DNA from: Roseiarcus sp963829505
GTDB lineage: Bacteria > Pseudomonadota > Alphaproteobacteria > Rhizobiales > Beijerinckiaceae
DNA: 64,000 nt
Reading direction: 5' to 3'
Assembly: GCA_963829505.1 (NCBI GenBank)
Contig: CAWHIL010000003.1
Span: forward strand, 682,001 to 746,000
Shown: one piece after another, positions 9,201 to 16,340 of the stretch
Position numbering within the stretch: position 1 is the stretch's first letter
Layout of the letters: each line of letters starts with the position of its first letter
Translations under genes and position numbers: made by a program
Notes under the pieces: model-generated
Database searches by the model: none
Seen by the model: only the letters and a program-made list of their open reading frames with translations
What the model was told of the DNA's origin: nothing

Positions 9201-9886
9201 TCTACATCCGCACCGGCGAGTACCAGGACGGGCGCCTCGGCGAGATCTTCATCGACATGCATAAAGAAGGCGCCGCCTTCCGGTCGCTCATGAACAATTT
9301 CGCCATCGCCATCTCGCTCGGCCTCCAGTACGGCGTGCCGCTCGAGGAATACGTCGAGGCCTTCACCTTCACCCGCTTCGAGCCGGCGGGCTTCGTCCAG
9401 GGCAACGACGCGATCAAGAACGCGACCTCGATCCTCGACTACATCTTCCGCGAGCTCGCGATCTCCTACCTCGGCCGCAACGATCTGGCGCATGTCGCGC
9501 CCGAGGACATCGGCGCGACCGTGCTCGGCGGCGGCGTCGACCAGGACCGCGCCCCGTCCGGCCCCGCGCCCAGCGCCGCGGCCGTGATCTCCAACGGCCT
9601 CGTCCGCGGCCGCACCGGCGACAAGCTGATGCTGGTCCGCGGCGGGGCAGGGGGCCTCGTGCAGGGCGCAACCGCGCTCAAAGCCGACCCCGCCGAGGCG
9701 GGGCCGCTGACGCTCGGCGGCGTCGAGTTCGCCCCCGCGCACGAGACGGTGGCCGACAAGCGGGCGGAGGCGCGGATGAAAGGCTACGTCGGCGAGGCCT
9801 GCCCCGAGTGCGGGAATTTCACCATGGTGCGCAACGGCACATGCCTGAAGTGCGACACATGCGGCGGGACGACGGGGTGTTCGTGA
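6212..9886 (+). CDS. nrdJ: Adenosylcobalamin-dependent (class II) ribonucleoside-diphosphate reductase
   Basis: 1224-residue NrdJ, which makes deoxyribonucleotides from ribonucleotides using a cobalamin radical. The sequence shows the RNR barrel motifs NSPQWFNTG, GSGTGSNFS, NPCSEYMFLDDTACNLASLN and APTGTIGLVMDCDTTGIEPDF. The C-terminal tail is Cys-rich (CPECG, then CLKCDTCGG) and serves in the family for active-site re-reduction and metal binding. The ATG at 6212 was chosen over the open upstream frame because NrdJ proteins begin MRIER and a purine-rich AGAGGCGAGGA precedes it. Upstream DnaA-like and NrdR-like boxes suggest cell-cycle and dNTP control. If it is the only reductase, the organism needs B12 for DNA synthesis. 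Confidence 0.97.
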   Translation: MRIERHTTKSGASPYEAIPFATTKSEIRNPDGSVVFSLDAIEVPAAWSQVAADVLAQKYFRKAGVPARLKRVEEMDVPSFLWRSIPDEEALEALPKPERTGSETSAKQVFDRLAGAWAYWGWKAGYFDGVDDAQAYFDEMRFMLARQIAAPNSPQWFNTGLHWAYGVDGPGQGHFYVDFETGKLVKSKSAYEHPQPHACFIQSVADDLVNEGGIMDLWVREARLFKYGSGTGSNFSALRGENEKLSGGGRSSGLMSFLKIGDRAAGAIKSGGTTRRAAKMVVVDADHPDIEFYVDWKVKEEQKVAALAAGSRLVRRHLKAILKACVNCEGPGDDCFNVEKNPVLKREVRLARKNDVPDGIIKRVIQEARQGVRELDFDVYDTDWESEAYLTVSGQNSNNSVRVDDAFLHAVETDGDWDLKARLSGKTTKTLKARSLWEKIGHAAWASADPGIQYHTTINDWHTCPASGPIRASNPCSEYMFLDDTACNLASLNLLQFQNPETKEFDIAAYEHSVRLWTLTLEISVAMAQFPSKEIARLSYEFRTLGLGYANIGGLLMSCGIPYDSDEGRAICGALSAVLTGRAYATSAEIAAKSGAFPGYRPNAEAMLRVIRNHKRAADGEVSGYESLSVAPTPLDHASLIKAGPAFAHLGDAARAAWSAALALGQSHGYRNAQVSVVAPTGTIGLVMDCDTTGIEPDFALVKFKKLAGGGYFKIINRAVPDALRSLGYAEAAIEDIVAYAVGRATLARSLAIDHAALRAKGLPEAAIEKVEAALKGAFDIRFVFNKWTLGADTLSGALKIPAERYEAPGFDLLAALGFTKAEIEAANVFACGAMTLEGAPHLKAEHYAVFDCANPCGRTGKRYLSVESHIRMMAAAQPFISGAISKTINMPNDATVEDCKEAYMLSWRLALKANALYRDGSKLSQPLNAQLVENDDEEEDAIETLIAATGPARAAQVAEKIVERVIERVERMREREKLPDRRKGYTQKAVVGGHKVYIRTGEYQDGRLGEIFIDMHKEGAAFRSLMNNFAIAISLGLQYGVPLEEYVEAFTFTRFEPAGFVQGNDAIKNATSILDYIFRELAISYLGRNDLAHVAPEDIGATVLGGGVDQDRAPSGPAPSAAAVISNGLVRGRTGDKLMLVRGGAGGLVQGATALKADPAEAGPLTLGGVEFAPAHETVADKRAEARMKGYVGEACPECGNFTMVRNGTCLKCDTCGGTTGCS

Positions 9887-10046
9887 CGGAGAAGGACTCG
9901 ATAAGGACAACACTTGAGTGAGCGGACGACCGTTGGGAATTTTCGCCCCTATCGTACTCCATCGAGGTTGATGTAGAGGTAGACTTTATTAAGCGCTTTC
10001 CGACAAACCCAAGCACAATTTTTGTATTAAATAGGCCGACCCTAGA

Positions 10047-11858
10047 ATGTTATCAGCTGGTGAAAGACAACAGATATGTACGGTTAGATTCCATAGATTT
10101 AAGGCCTTTAGAGACTTTGTGCTAGACGTAAAGCACTTCAATGTTTTGGTTGGCCCCAACAACGCGGGAAAATCAACAATCCTAACTGCGTTTCGGATTT
10201 TGGCGGCCGCACTCCGAAAGGCAAGTGCCAAGAGCGCAACGCCCCTTCGTGTTCAAGGTGGCACAGTACTGGGTTACGACGTCGAACTAGGCTCGATTTC
10301 TGTCGCCGAGGAGAACATCTTTTTTAACTACGACGCAAGCTCGCCAGCCGAAATTGAATTTGTACTGTCCAACAAGAATTCGTTGACTCTCTTTTTTCCA
10401 GAAGAGGGCGGATGTTATTTAATCCCTGATGCACATGGAAAGAACTATACGACCCCAAAGCTCTTCAAAGCGCTTTTCGATTGCCCAATAAGTTTCGTTC
10501 CCAAACTAGGGCCGATTGAGCATCATGAACCCCTATACGAAAAGGAGGCTGCTCGGCTAGCGCTTTTCAACTATCGTGCAGCTAGAAATTTCCGAAATAT
10601 TTGGTTTTATTATAGAGATCATTTCGATACGTTTCGCGTTTATTTAGATTCGACTTGGTCTGGAATGGACATAGCGCTACCGGAAGTAGATAGGTCCTAT
10701 CCGAAACCGAGACTCTTCATGTACTGCACGGAAAAGAGGATTTCACGAGAGCTTTTTTGGTCTGGTTTTGGATTTCAAGTGTGGTGCCAGATGCTCACGC
10801 ACCTAATTCAATCTAAAAACTCCTCCCTTTTTCTCATAGACGAACCGGATATCTATCTGCATTCTGACTTACAACGACACTTAGTCGGGCTATTGAAAAA
10901 GTTGGGCCCGGATATCATGATTGCAACTCATTCGACTGAAATCATTGTGGAAGCTGATGCAAGCGATATTGTGCTAGTAAATAAGGGGCGGCAGCGCGGA
11001 AGGCGCCTTAGAGATCCCCTTCAACTTGAAGGCGTCTTTAGTGAGCTTGGCTCAAGTATTAATCCAATACTAACGCAGCTCGCCAAAACGCGCCGCGCGT
11101 TGTTTGTGGAAGGACAAGATTTCGCAATAATTGGGAAATTCGCTCGACGATTGGGGGCCGACGCAGTCGCAAACAGGCGCGACTTCGCAGTCATTCCAGT
11201 GGACGGTTTCAACCCTGAACGCATTCGCTCGCTCAAGGACGGTATGGAACTTACATTGGGGACAAAAATTGCGGCTGCAGCGATCTTTGATCGAGATTAT
11301 CGTAGCGACGCAGAGGCCAAGGAGGTCGTCTCAGATGTCAATCGTACGTGCGATCTTTCCGTGATACATGGCGTCAAGGAAGTTGAAAACTTCCTGCTTG
11401 TGCCAACCGCAATAGAGCGAGCGGCTATACGTAAGGCACAAGATCGCTCACGTAGATCAGGAGCTGTCGGCGCACCTGAAACTTGCCCTGTGGGCGAAAT
11501 TATTATTGAATACACAAACTCAAAGAAGAGTTACACTCTCGCCCAGCACATTGAATTTAGGCGTCGATTTGAGCGGTCGCGCGGTTCGCACCATCACAAC
11601 TCGCAAATAAATCAACAAACGCTTGAGGAATTTGACAAGAAGTGGGCCACGGGTGTGGGGCGAGTTGGTTGCGTGGGAGGCAAAGACTGCTTGAGAGCAA
11701 TCAACGCGTTCCTACAAGACAAACACGGTTTGAGCGTCACTCCGGCGGCAATTATCGACGCAATGACCTTGGAGGAAGTCCCCAGGGAGGTCGCGGCTTT
11801 GATCAACGCTCTAGGAGAGTTTGCGACAAAGGCACCGCCGCCATTCACAGAAGCTTGA
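10047..11858 (+). CDS. OLD-family ATP-dependent endonuclease (AAA ATPase + TOPRIM)
   Basis: 603-residue protein with an N-terminal ABC/AAA-type ATPase and a C-terminal TOPRIM nuclease. Walker A is GPNNAGKST (36-44), a signature-like WSGFGFQVWCQ lies at 238-248, Walker B is LFLIDEPDIY (261-270) and the switch His is H295 in ATHS. TOPRIM acidic motifs are FVEGQD (E355), DRDYRSD (415-421) and KEVENFL (444-450). OLD (overcoming lysogenisation defect) nucleases act in phage defence. No UvrD/GajB-type helicase gene follows, so it looks like a stand-alone class 1 OLD. Base composition is much richer in A+T than the neighbours, suggesting recent horizontal transfer. The start is the first ATG in frame. 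Confidence 0.85.
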   Translation: MLSAGERQQICTVRFHRFKAFRDFVLDVKHFNVLVGPNNAGKSTILTAFRILAAALRKASAKSATPLRVQGGTVLGYDVELGSISVAEENIFFNYDASSPAEIEFVLSNKNSLTLFFPEEGGCYLIPDAHGKNYTTPKLFKALFDCPISFVPKLGPIEHHEPLYEKEAARLALFNYRAARNFRNIWFYYRDHFDTFRVYLDSTWSGMDIALPEVDRSYPKPRLFMYCTEKRISRELFWSGFGFQVWCQMLTHLIQSKNSSLFLIDEPDIYLHSDLQRHLVGLLKKLGPDIMIATHSTEIIVEADASDIVLVNKGRQRGRRLRDPLQLEGVFSELGSSINPILTQLAKTRRALFVEGQDFAIIGKFARRLGADAVANRRDFAVIPVDGFNPERIRSLKDGMELTLGTKIAAAAIFDRDYRSDAEAKEVVSDVNRTCDLSVIHGVKEVENFLLVPTAIERAAIRKAQDRSRRSGAVGAPETCPVGEIIIEYTNSKKSYTLAQHIEFRRRFERSRGSHHHNSQINQQTLEEFDKKWATGVGRVGCVGGKDCLRAINAFLQDKHGLSVTPAAIIDAMTLEEVPREVAALINALGEFATKAPPPFTEA

Positions 11859-12072
11859 GTTGAGGATTGCGGCGACATTTGTCCCGGCTGCGTCGGAGAC
11901 ACTACGGTTCGACGTGAGGAGGGCGATTACGCGATTACGGTGATGGGGATTACGGTGACACGCCCGTCTTTACCTATTTGCATCGCCAGGCGAGCCACCC
12001 GCGTTACGGTGACGCCACCCGCGTTACGGTGACAGTGCATTCTATTTCCGCTGAGCAAGGGGCTCCTCGCGT
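11859..12072. repeat. Intergenic stretch with four ATTACGGTGA-type repeats
   Basis: GATTACGGTGA occurs at 11933-11943 and 11948-11958; GTTACGGTGA occurs at 12003-12012 and 12023-12032, the last two inside a 20-base tandem unit ending GCCACCC. No gene is seen. The repeats end about 40 bases before homology to HicA begins, so they mark the junction where the hicA 5' part was lost. Repeats of this kind may be relics of a small transposable element; that is inference. Confidence 0.5.
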
Positions 12073-12231
12073 GGACTTGGGATTACCGGCGGCGGGTCGC
12101 ACTACAAGATTTCGTATCCCTCGCAGCGGGACATCCTGACCGTCCCTTTCCGCCGTCCGGTCAAGTCCGTATATATCCGGAAGCTTGTGAGGTTCATCGA
12201 GGCCGTGAGAGACGCCAATGCGCAAGCCTGA
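12073..12231 (+). pseudogene. hicA: HicA toxin remnant (C-terminal part only)
   Basis: The frame reads GSHYKISYPSQRDILTVPF and then a helical tail ending DANAQA before the TGA at 12229-12231. This matches the second half of HicA mRNA interferases (G-S-H-x-K/H, then LTVP). The N-terminal strand and helix are missing; an in-frame TGA lies at 12052-12054 and the upstream DNA is the short-repeat region. The remnant overlaps the start of hicB by 14 bases, the usual hicA-hicB arrangement. The catalytic His is present but the truncated fold should be inactive. Confidence 0.6.
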
Positions 12232-12439
12232 CTACGCCGTGGTGATCGAACCGCTCCCGGACGGCGAGGGCGGCGGGTTTCTGGCGACCGTTCCCGATCT
12301 TCCCGGGTGCATGTCCGACGGCGAGACGCGCGAAGAGGCCGCGCGCAACGTCGAAGACGCGATCGCCTCGTGGCTGGAAGAGGCCCGCGCCCTGGGCCGC
12401 GTCATTCCGGCGCCGAGCCCGTCGCTCCGCATCGCCTGA
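12218..12439 (+). CDS. hicB: HicB family antitoxin
   Basis: 73-residue HicB-fold protein: YAVVIEPLPDGEGGGFLATVPDLPGCMSDG, then a helix EEAARNVEDAIASWLEEA. HicB neutralises HicA and often represses its own operon. It lacks a C-terminal DNA-binding domain and is a short-type HicB. Its partner hicA is truncated just upstream, so this appears to be an orphaned antitoxin. A second, frame-disrupted HicB-like gene follows 15 bases downstream. Confidence 0.8.
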   Translation: MRKPDYAVVIEPLPDGEGGGFLATVPDLPGCMSDGETREEAARNVEDAIASWLEEARALGRVIPAPSPSLRIA

Positions 12440-12454
12440 CAGCTCGCCGATCCC

Positions 12455-12677
12455 ATGCGCTACGCCGTCGTGATCGAGAAGGGCGAGCGGAATTTCTCCG
12501 CCTACGTTCCCGATCTGCCCGGCTGCGTCTCGGTCAGCGAACTCGCTGGACGAGGTCAAGGCCGAGATCCGAAACGCGATCGCCTTTCATCTGGAAGGCT
12601 TGCGGGAGGACGGCTTGCCGATCCCGAAGCCGTCGAGCGCCGCTGAATACGTCGAGGTCGCGGACGAGGCGGCGTAA
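12455..12677 (+). pseudogene. Second HicB-like antitoxin, one-base frameshift
   Basis: The frame starts MRYAVVIEKGERNFSAYVP and reads DLPGCVSVS, then loses homology. One base removed from GAACTC at 12539-12544 restores DSLDEVKAEIRNAIAFHLEG and continues to a TAA at 12675-12677, a complete short HicB of about 73 residues. The restored site is GACTC, a GANTC sequence, so this may be a sequence error rather than a real pseudogene. No toxin partner is present for this copy. Confidence 0.65.
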
Positions 12678-12744
12678 CCCTTCTCTCCGTGCGGTAACGC
12701 GAAGCGCCTGCCGGAGGCTCCATTCCAGCCGCGTCTGGTCGCCC

Positions 12745-13116
12745 TCACGCCACCCCAGCCTCCAGTGTGACGACGGCGGCGAAGCCGCCAAAGATCATGC
12801 GTTTGCCGTCGAATGGCATCGGCTCGGCCATCATGGCGGCGTTGGCTTGAATGGCCTTCATCGCCGCGTCGCGCGTCGCCTTGTCGGGCCACTCGATCCA
12901 GCTGAACGCCACCGTCTCGTCGCCGGTCGCCTGCACCGCCCGGGCGAAATCGGTGACCTTGCCGGCGGGCACGTCGTCGCCCCACGCCTCGACGACGCGC
13001 AGCGCGCCGTGTTCGATGAAGATCCGGTCGATGCGCCGGGCGTGATCGAGAAACGCCTGTTTGTCTGCGGTCTTCACCGGGATCACGAAGCCGTCGTAAC
13101 TCCCAAGGAGGGCCAC
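12745..13116 (-). CDS. DUF1428 family protein with displaced 5' end
   Basis: DUF1428 (ferredoxin-like alpha/beta fold) protein of unknown function: YDGFVIPV, HGALRVVEAWGDDVP, DETVAFSWIEWPDKA, PFDGKRMIFGGFAAV. The normal start is found separately at 13281, where a ribosome site AGGAGAGG is followed by ATG and MAYIDG. A 166-bp mobile element (13096-13261) now lies between that start and the rest, and the native start reads into a TAA after seven codons. A GTG at 13116 inside the element, with AGG eight bases upstream, could rescue translation as MALLGSYDGF. Whether it is still expressed is unknown. Confidence 0.7.
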   Translation of the reverse strand: MALLGSYDGFVIPVKTADKQAFLDHARRIDRIFIEHGALRVVEAWGDDVPAGKVTDFARAVQATGDETVAFSWIEWPDKATRDAAMKAIQANAAMMAEPMPFDGKRMIFGGFAAVVTLEAGVA

Positions 13117-13261
13117 TTCATCGACCTCGTCCTGAGGAGCGTCGCCTTTGGCGACGCGTCTCGAAGGACAATTCCAGGGCCCGGCGAACGTCCTTCGAGA
13201 CGCCCGCTTCGCGGGCTCCTCAGGACGAGGGCGGTGTTAAGAAGCCCACCTTGGGAGTTAC
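13096..13261. mobile_element. IS66-like miniature inverted-repeat element (MITE), 166 bp
   Basis: The ends are perfect 13-base inverted repeats beginning GTAACTCCCAAGG. They are flanked by the 8-base direct repeat AAGCCGTC (13088-13095 and 13262-13269). GTAA termini and 8-bp target duplications are features of the IS66 family. The interior (13125-13230) is a long palindromic repeat, CCTCGTCCTGAGGAG...CTCCTCAGGACGAGG, of the same family as 29964-30081. There is no transposase, so it would depend on one elsewhere. It interrupts the DUF1428 gene after codon six. Confidence 0.75.
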
Positions 13262-13451
13262 AAGCCGTCGATGTAAGCCATCGGTCCTCTCCTGTTGCCA
13301 AAAAAAGCGGATCATCGGCGCGGCGAGACCGTCGGGCGCCCGCGTCGGAGGAACGCCCCGGCTTGCCAATCGATCCGCGCGACGGCAATAGATGCCGTAG
13401 ACATGCCGGACCCTCCCGAGGTTGGGCGCGAGACGTTGGGACGCCGAGAGC

Positions 13452-14162
13452 ATGATGATGAACCGGGACCGAGGGAAAGCGTGGGCGACGGGCGCGCGGG
13501 CTGCGCCCGAACTTCGCGCGGGGCGGCTCGACCGCCGGTCGTTTCTCATTGGCTCCGCCGCCGGTCTCGGCGCGGTGGCGCTCGCCGGCTGCTCGCCGAC
13601 GGACGCCGAGCTCCGCGCCGAGGCGGCGAAGACGTACGGGCCGGCGCCGGGCGAGAAATTCCCGATTCCCGCGGTCGACGTCAGCAAGATCGACCCGAAA
13701 TATTTCCGCAAGATCGTCGACTACGACAGCCTCGAAGCGCCCGGCACGATCGTCATCGACCCGAGCAAGTTCTACCTCTACCGCATCGAAGGCGAGGGCA
13801 AGGCCACCCGTTACGGGGCCAATGTCAGCAAACCGGAGTTCCTGTGGAGCGGCGAGGCCACGATCGGGCGCAAGGCCGAATGGCCCGTCTGGACGCCGCC
13901 CAGGGAGATGATTGAGCGCCAGCCCGAGGCGGCGCCCTACGCCCGCGGCATGCCGGGCGGTCTCGACAATCCGCTCGGCGCCCGCACGATGTACCTCTAC
14001 CAAGACAATAAATACACGCTCTACACGATCTACAGCACCAGCGATCCCGACTCGATCGGGACCGGCGTGACAAGCGGCTGCACCGGCCTGCTCAGCCAGG
14101 ACATGCTCGACCTCTATCCACGAACGCCCGTCAAGACGAAGGTGGTCATGCTGCCGGCATGA
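13452..14162 (+). CDS. L,D-transpeptidase-like Tat lipoprotein with altered active site
   Basis: 236 residues from the chosen ATG. A twin-arginine signal (DRRSFLIG, Arg28-Arg29) with lipobox LAGC (Cys47) predicts Tat export and lipid anchoring. The rest resembles YkuD L,D-transpeptidases: KFYLYRIEGEGKATRYG, the GEATIGRK region, GLDNPLGARTMYLYQ, then TSGCTGLLSQDMLDLY. The usual His of the HGT motif is Tyr194 (IYST), and SGCIR is changed to SGCTG; only the Cys (C210) is kept. It may therefore be a non-catalytic binder or use a different mechanism. It is flanked by unrelated genes. Three adjacent Met codons make the exact start uncertain. Confidence 0.75.
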   Translation: MMMNRDRGKAWATGARAAPELRAGRLDRRSFLIGSAAGLGAVALAGCSPTDAELRAEAAKTYGPAPGEKFPIPAVDVSKIDPKYFRKIVDYDSLEAPGTIVIDPSKFYLYRIEGEGKATRYGANVSKPEFLWSGEATIGRKAEWPVWTPPREMIERQPEAAPYARGMPGGLDNPLGARTMYLYQDNKYTLYTIYSTSDPDSIGTGVTSGCTGLLSQDMLDLYPRTPVKTKVVMLPA

Positions 14163-14250
14163 GGCGACGGCGCCGGCTCCGGGCGGGGCCAAGGCGCCAA
14201 GCTCGTGACCCTTGCGAATCGACGCAGACGGGCGCGCCGGCCGCTGGCGC

Positions 14251-14844
14251 TCAGGGGGCGATTGGGACAGCCTTGCGCGCCCGATGGGCGGCGAAGCCCA
14301 GCCCCGTGAAGCCAAACGCCATCAGCGTCCACGTCGCCGGCTCGGGGACTTCCGTGATCGAGAGATCGATGACCGACGCGGCAAAGAATGGGCCGTCCGG
14401 ATCGGCTTGGCCCCAGACGTCAAGGATGAAGTAATTGCCCTCGAAAGAGAAAATGTCCTCGTCCGCTCCGTTGGCGACGCCGACCCAAAGCAGGCCGTCG
14501 CCTGAGAGCCTCGGCGTCCCGTCGAACACGGCGCCGTCGTAGGTGAGGAATCCATCGGGGCTGACGGAGACGGACGGGGGCGACGGATTTGGAATGTAGG
14601 CGTAGCCTTGAGCGGCGAAATTCGGGTCGACGATCGTCGTGCCTATCGATGAAGTGATGTTGTATTGCCCAGGCGAGAGTTCGGTCCCGATCAAGGTCGC
14701 CGAGCCCGAGAACCCGGGCTCGCCGTCGCCGCCCAGCGCGGATTGATCGGCGGCGCTCGCAAACGAGAGGCTGAACGCAGCCGCGCGCGCGGCTGCTGTT
14801 CCCAACGTTAACACGACGACCGCCAACGCAAGACCTCGGCGCAT
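14251..14844 (-). CDS. PEP-CTERM sorting-domain protein (PEPxxWA type)
   Basis: 197-residue exported protein. The ATG at 14844 is preceded by GGGGGAGA; residues 1-22 form a signal peptide ending AARA. The middle is Gly/Ser-rich and beta-like with no recognised enzyme motifs. The C-terminus has VPEPATWTLMAFGFTGLGF followed by a basic tail, a PEPxxWA-CTERM sorting signal of the kind processed by exosortase in organisms with exopolysaccharide. No exosortase gene is in the window. The function of the mature protein is unknown. Confidence 0.85.
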   Translation of the reverse strand: MRRGLALAVVVLTLGTAAARAAAFSLSFASAADQSALGGDGEPGFSGSATLIGTELSPGQYNITSSIGTTIVDPNFAAQGYAYIPNPSPPSVSVSPDGFLTYDGAVFDGTPRLSGDGLLWVGVANGADEDIFSFEGNYFILDVWGQADPDGPFFAASVIDLSITEVPEPATWTLMAFGFTGLGFAAHRARKAVPIAP

Positions 14845-15088
14845 TGTCTCCCCCTGTTGCGGTTGCGACACGCGTGCTTACGGCGAGAGGTCGCCGATCT
14901 TCCCACCCGCCGCCCGCGGCGGGCTGAGGGCCGGCCCCTGTTGACCAGCGTTTGTCTTCCGAGCCCTCAGACCTGTCAAGGCGCGCCCGGAACCCGCCCC
15001 TCTTTCGGGGTTTGCAGCGAGTACGGTGGTTTAAGGGATTGCGGTCACCCGTCTCGATCTCCGCCGAAGGCCGAAACCGCCCGCGCGA

Positions 15089-15568
15089 TTAGTGCGCCTT
15101 CGACTTGATATAGGCCACGAGACCCGCGACGTCTTCGGGGACAAGCCTCCCGATCGCGCCCGAGGAATAGACCGCCGTGACGATGGTTCCGTCGGGGGCG
15201 AGAACGAAGCCGGTCGATTGCAGGTATCTGGGCTCGGGATTGACGAAGGCGCCGGTCGCCGCGGCGATCGCGTCGGCGTTTGCGCCATAGCCCACGGGAA
15301 AGGTCAGCCCGTGCTTCTCGACGAGCGCCGCGCTCGTCGCCTCGTCGTCCACAGACAGCGCCGCCGTCTTGACGCCGAGTTCGTCAAGCCGGGCGCCGTG
15401 CCGCTTGAACGCCGCAAGCTGCGCGTTGCAGAACGGGCACCACGAGCCGCGATAGAAAAGGATCACGCCGTACGAGCCTTTGAGGTCGTCGGGCAGAGCG
15501 AGCGTTCCGCCGCCGACCCGGCTGACCGAGAGGCGAGGAAAGGGCTGGCCGTTCTGAAGCAGCGTCAT
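15089..15568 (-). CDS. Peroxiredoxin-like AhpC/TSA family protein
   Basis: 159-residue thioredoxin-fold protein of the AhpC/TSA redoxin group: LPDDLKGSYGVILFYRG, then the redox site SWCPFCNAQL (CxxC-type), and GVKTAALSVDDEATS. It probably reduces peroxides or disulphides in the cytoplasm; no signal peptide is seen from the ATG at 15568. It is divergent from a TetR regulator with two matching palindromes between the starts, so it is the likely target of that repressor. Confidence 0.8.
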   Translation of the reverse strand: MTLLQNGQPFPRLSVSRVGGGTLALPDDLKGSYGVILFYRGSWCPFCNAQLAAFKRHGARLDELGVKTAALSVDDEATSAALVEKHGLTFPVGYGANADAIAAATGAFVNPEPRYLQSTGFVLAPDGTIVTAVYSSGAIGRLVPEDVAGLVAYIKSKAH

Positions 15569-15584
15569 GCGATCGTCTCCGTTA

Positions 15585-15636
15585 TGGACCGAATGGTCCA
15601 ACCGTGTCGGCCGGAAACTGGACTGTCAAGTCCAGT
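15585..15636. promoter_or_regulatory. Two matching palindromic operators between peroxiredoxin and tetR
   Basis: TGGACC-GAAT-GGTCCA (15585-15600) and ACTGGACT-GTCA-AGTCCAGT (15617-15636) are perfect inverted repeats sharing the pattern TGGACY-N4-RGTCCA. Their centres are about 34 bases apart, roughly three helical turns. They fill the short gap between divergent start codons, the typical operator position for a TetR repressor controlling itself and its neighbour. Confidence 0.7.
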
Positions 15637-15657
15637 TGTTGTAATGCACCATCCATC

Positions 15658-16335
15658 ATGACGCCGCGACGCGACCAGACCCGCCGGTTGACCCCCCGCG
15701 GCGCAGCCACGCGCGAGCGGATCGTCGCCGCGACCGCAGATCTCGTCTGGGCGAAGGGGGCGGGCGCGCTGAGCCTCGACGAGGTCATGGAGAAGAGCGG
15801 CGCGAGCAAGTCGCAGCTCTACCACTACTTCGCCGACAAGGGCGCGCTCTTGCGCGAGGCCGCGGCCCTCCAGGCGGGTCGGGTGCTCGGCGCGCATGAG
15901 CCGATCCTCGGCGAACTCAGCTCGCTCGCCGCTCTGGCCCGCTGGCGGGACGCGGTGCTGGCCCTCAACCGCGGCGAGGGCTGTCCTCTCGGCGCGCTCG
16001 CCTATCAGTTGCCGCGCGACGCGATGACCGCTCGTGCCGCCGTCGTCGACGGTTTCGAGACGTGGCGGGGGCGGCTCGAGGAGGGTTTCGTCCGGATGCG
16101 CGCGCGCGGCGAACTCGCGCCCGGCGCAAACCCGCGGACCCTCGCGCTCGCGGTCCTGAGCGCCGTGCAGGGCGGCCTGCTCCTGTCGAAGGGCGACACG
16201 ACCGGCCGCCCGCTCGAAGCGGCGTTCGAAATGGCGCTCGCCTACGTGGAGGCGCACACAACCGCCCGCGCCGCCGGTCGGCGGTTCAATGCTCACACCT
16301 CCGGGCGATCGCCGGATGCTCCCACGATCGTTTAG
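15658..16335 (+). CDS. TetR/AcrR family transcriptional regulator
   Basis: 225 residues. The N-terminal helix-turn-helix is clear: TRERIVAATADLVWAKGAGALSL leads into DEVMEKSGASKSQLYHYFADK, then the family's variable ligand-binding domain, which includes GCPLGALAYQL. The ATG at 15658 fits the family start MTPRR; the frame is open upstream through the operator region. It probably represses the divergent peroxiredoxin gene and itself through the two palindromes at 15585-15636. The ligand is unknown. Confidence 0.88.
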   Translation: MTPRRDQTRRLTPRGAATRERIVAATADLVWAKGAGALSLDEVMEKSGASKSQLYHYFADKGALLREAAALQAGRVLGAHEPILGELSSLAALARWRDAVLALNRGEGCPLGALAYQLPRDAMTARAAVVDGFETWRGRLEEGFVRMRARGELAPGANPRTLALAVLSAVQGGLLLSKGDTTGRPLEAAFEMALAYVEAHTTARAAGRRFNAHTSGRSPDAPTIV

Positions 16336-16340
16336 ATAAT

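Noticed and set aside
7628..9913. 761-codon minus-strand frame opposite nrdJ
   Set aside because: Low-complexity antisense translation; nrdJ is unambiguous.
10047..11858. Gabija GajA or PARIS AriA
   Set aside because: No GajB-type helicase follows, and PARIS AriA lacks a TOPRIM domain, which is present here.
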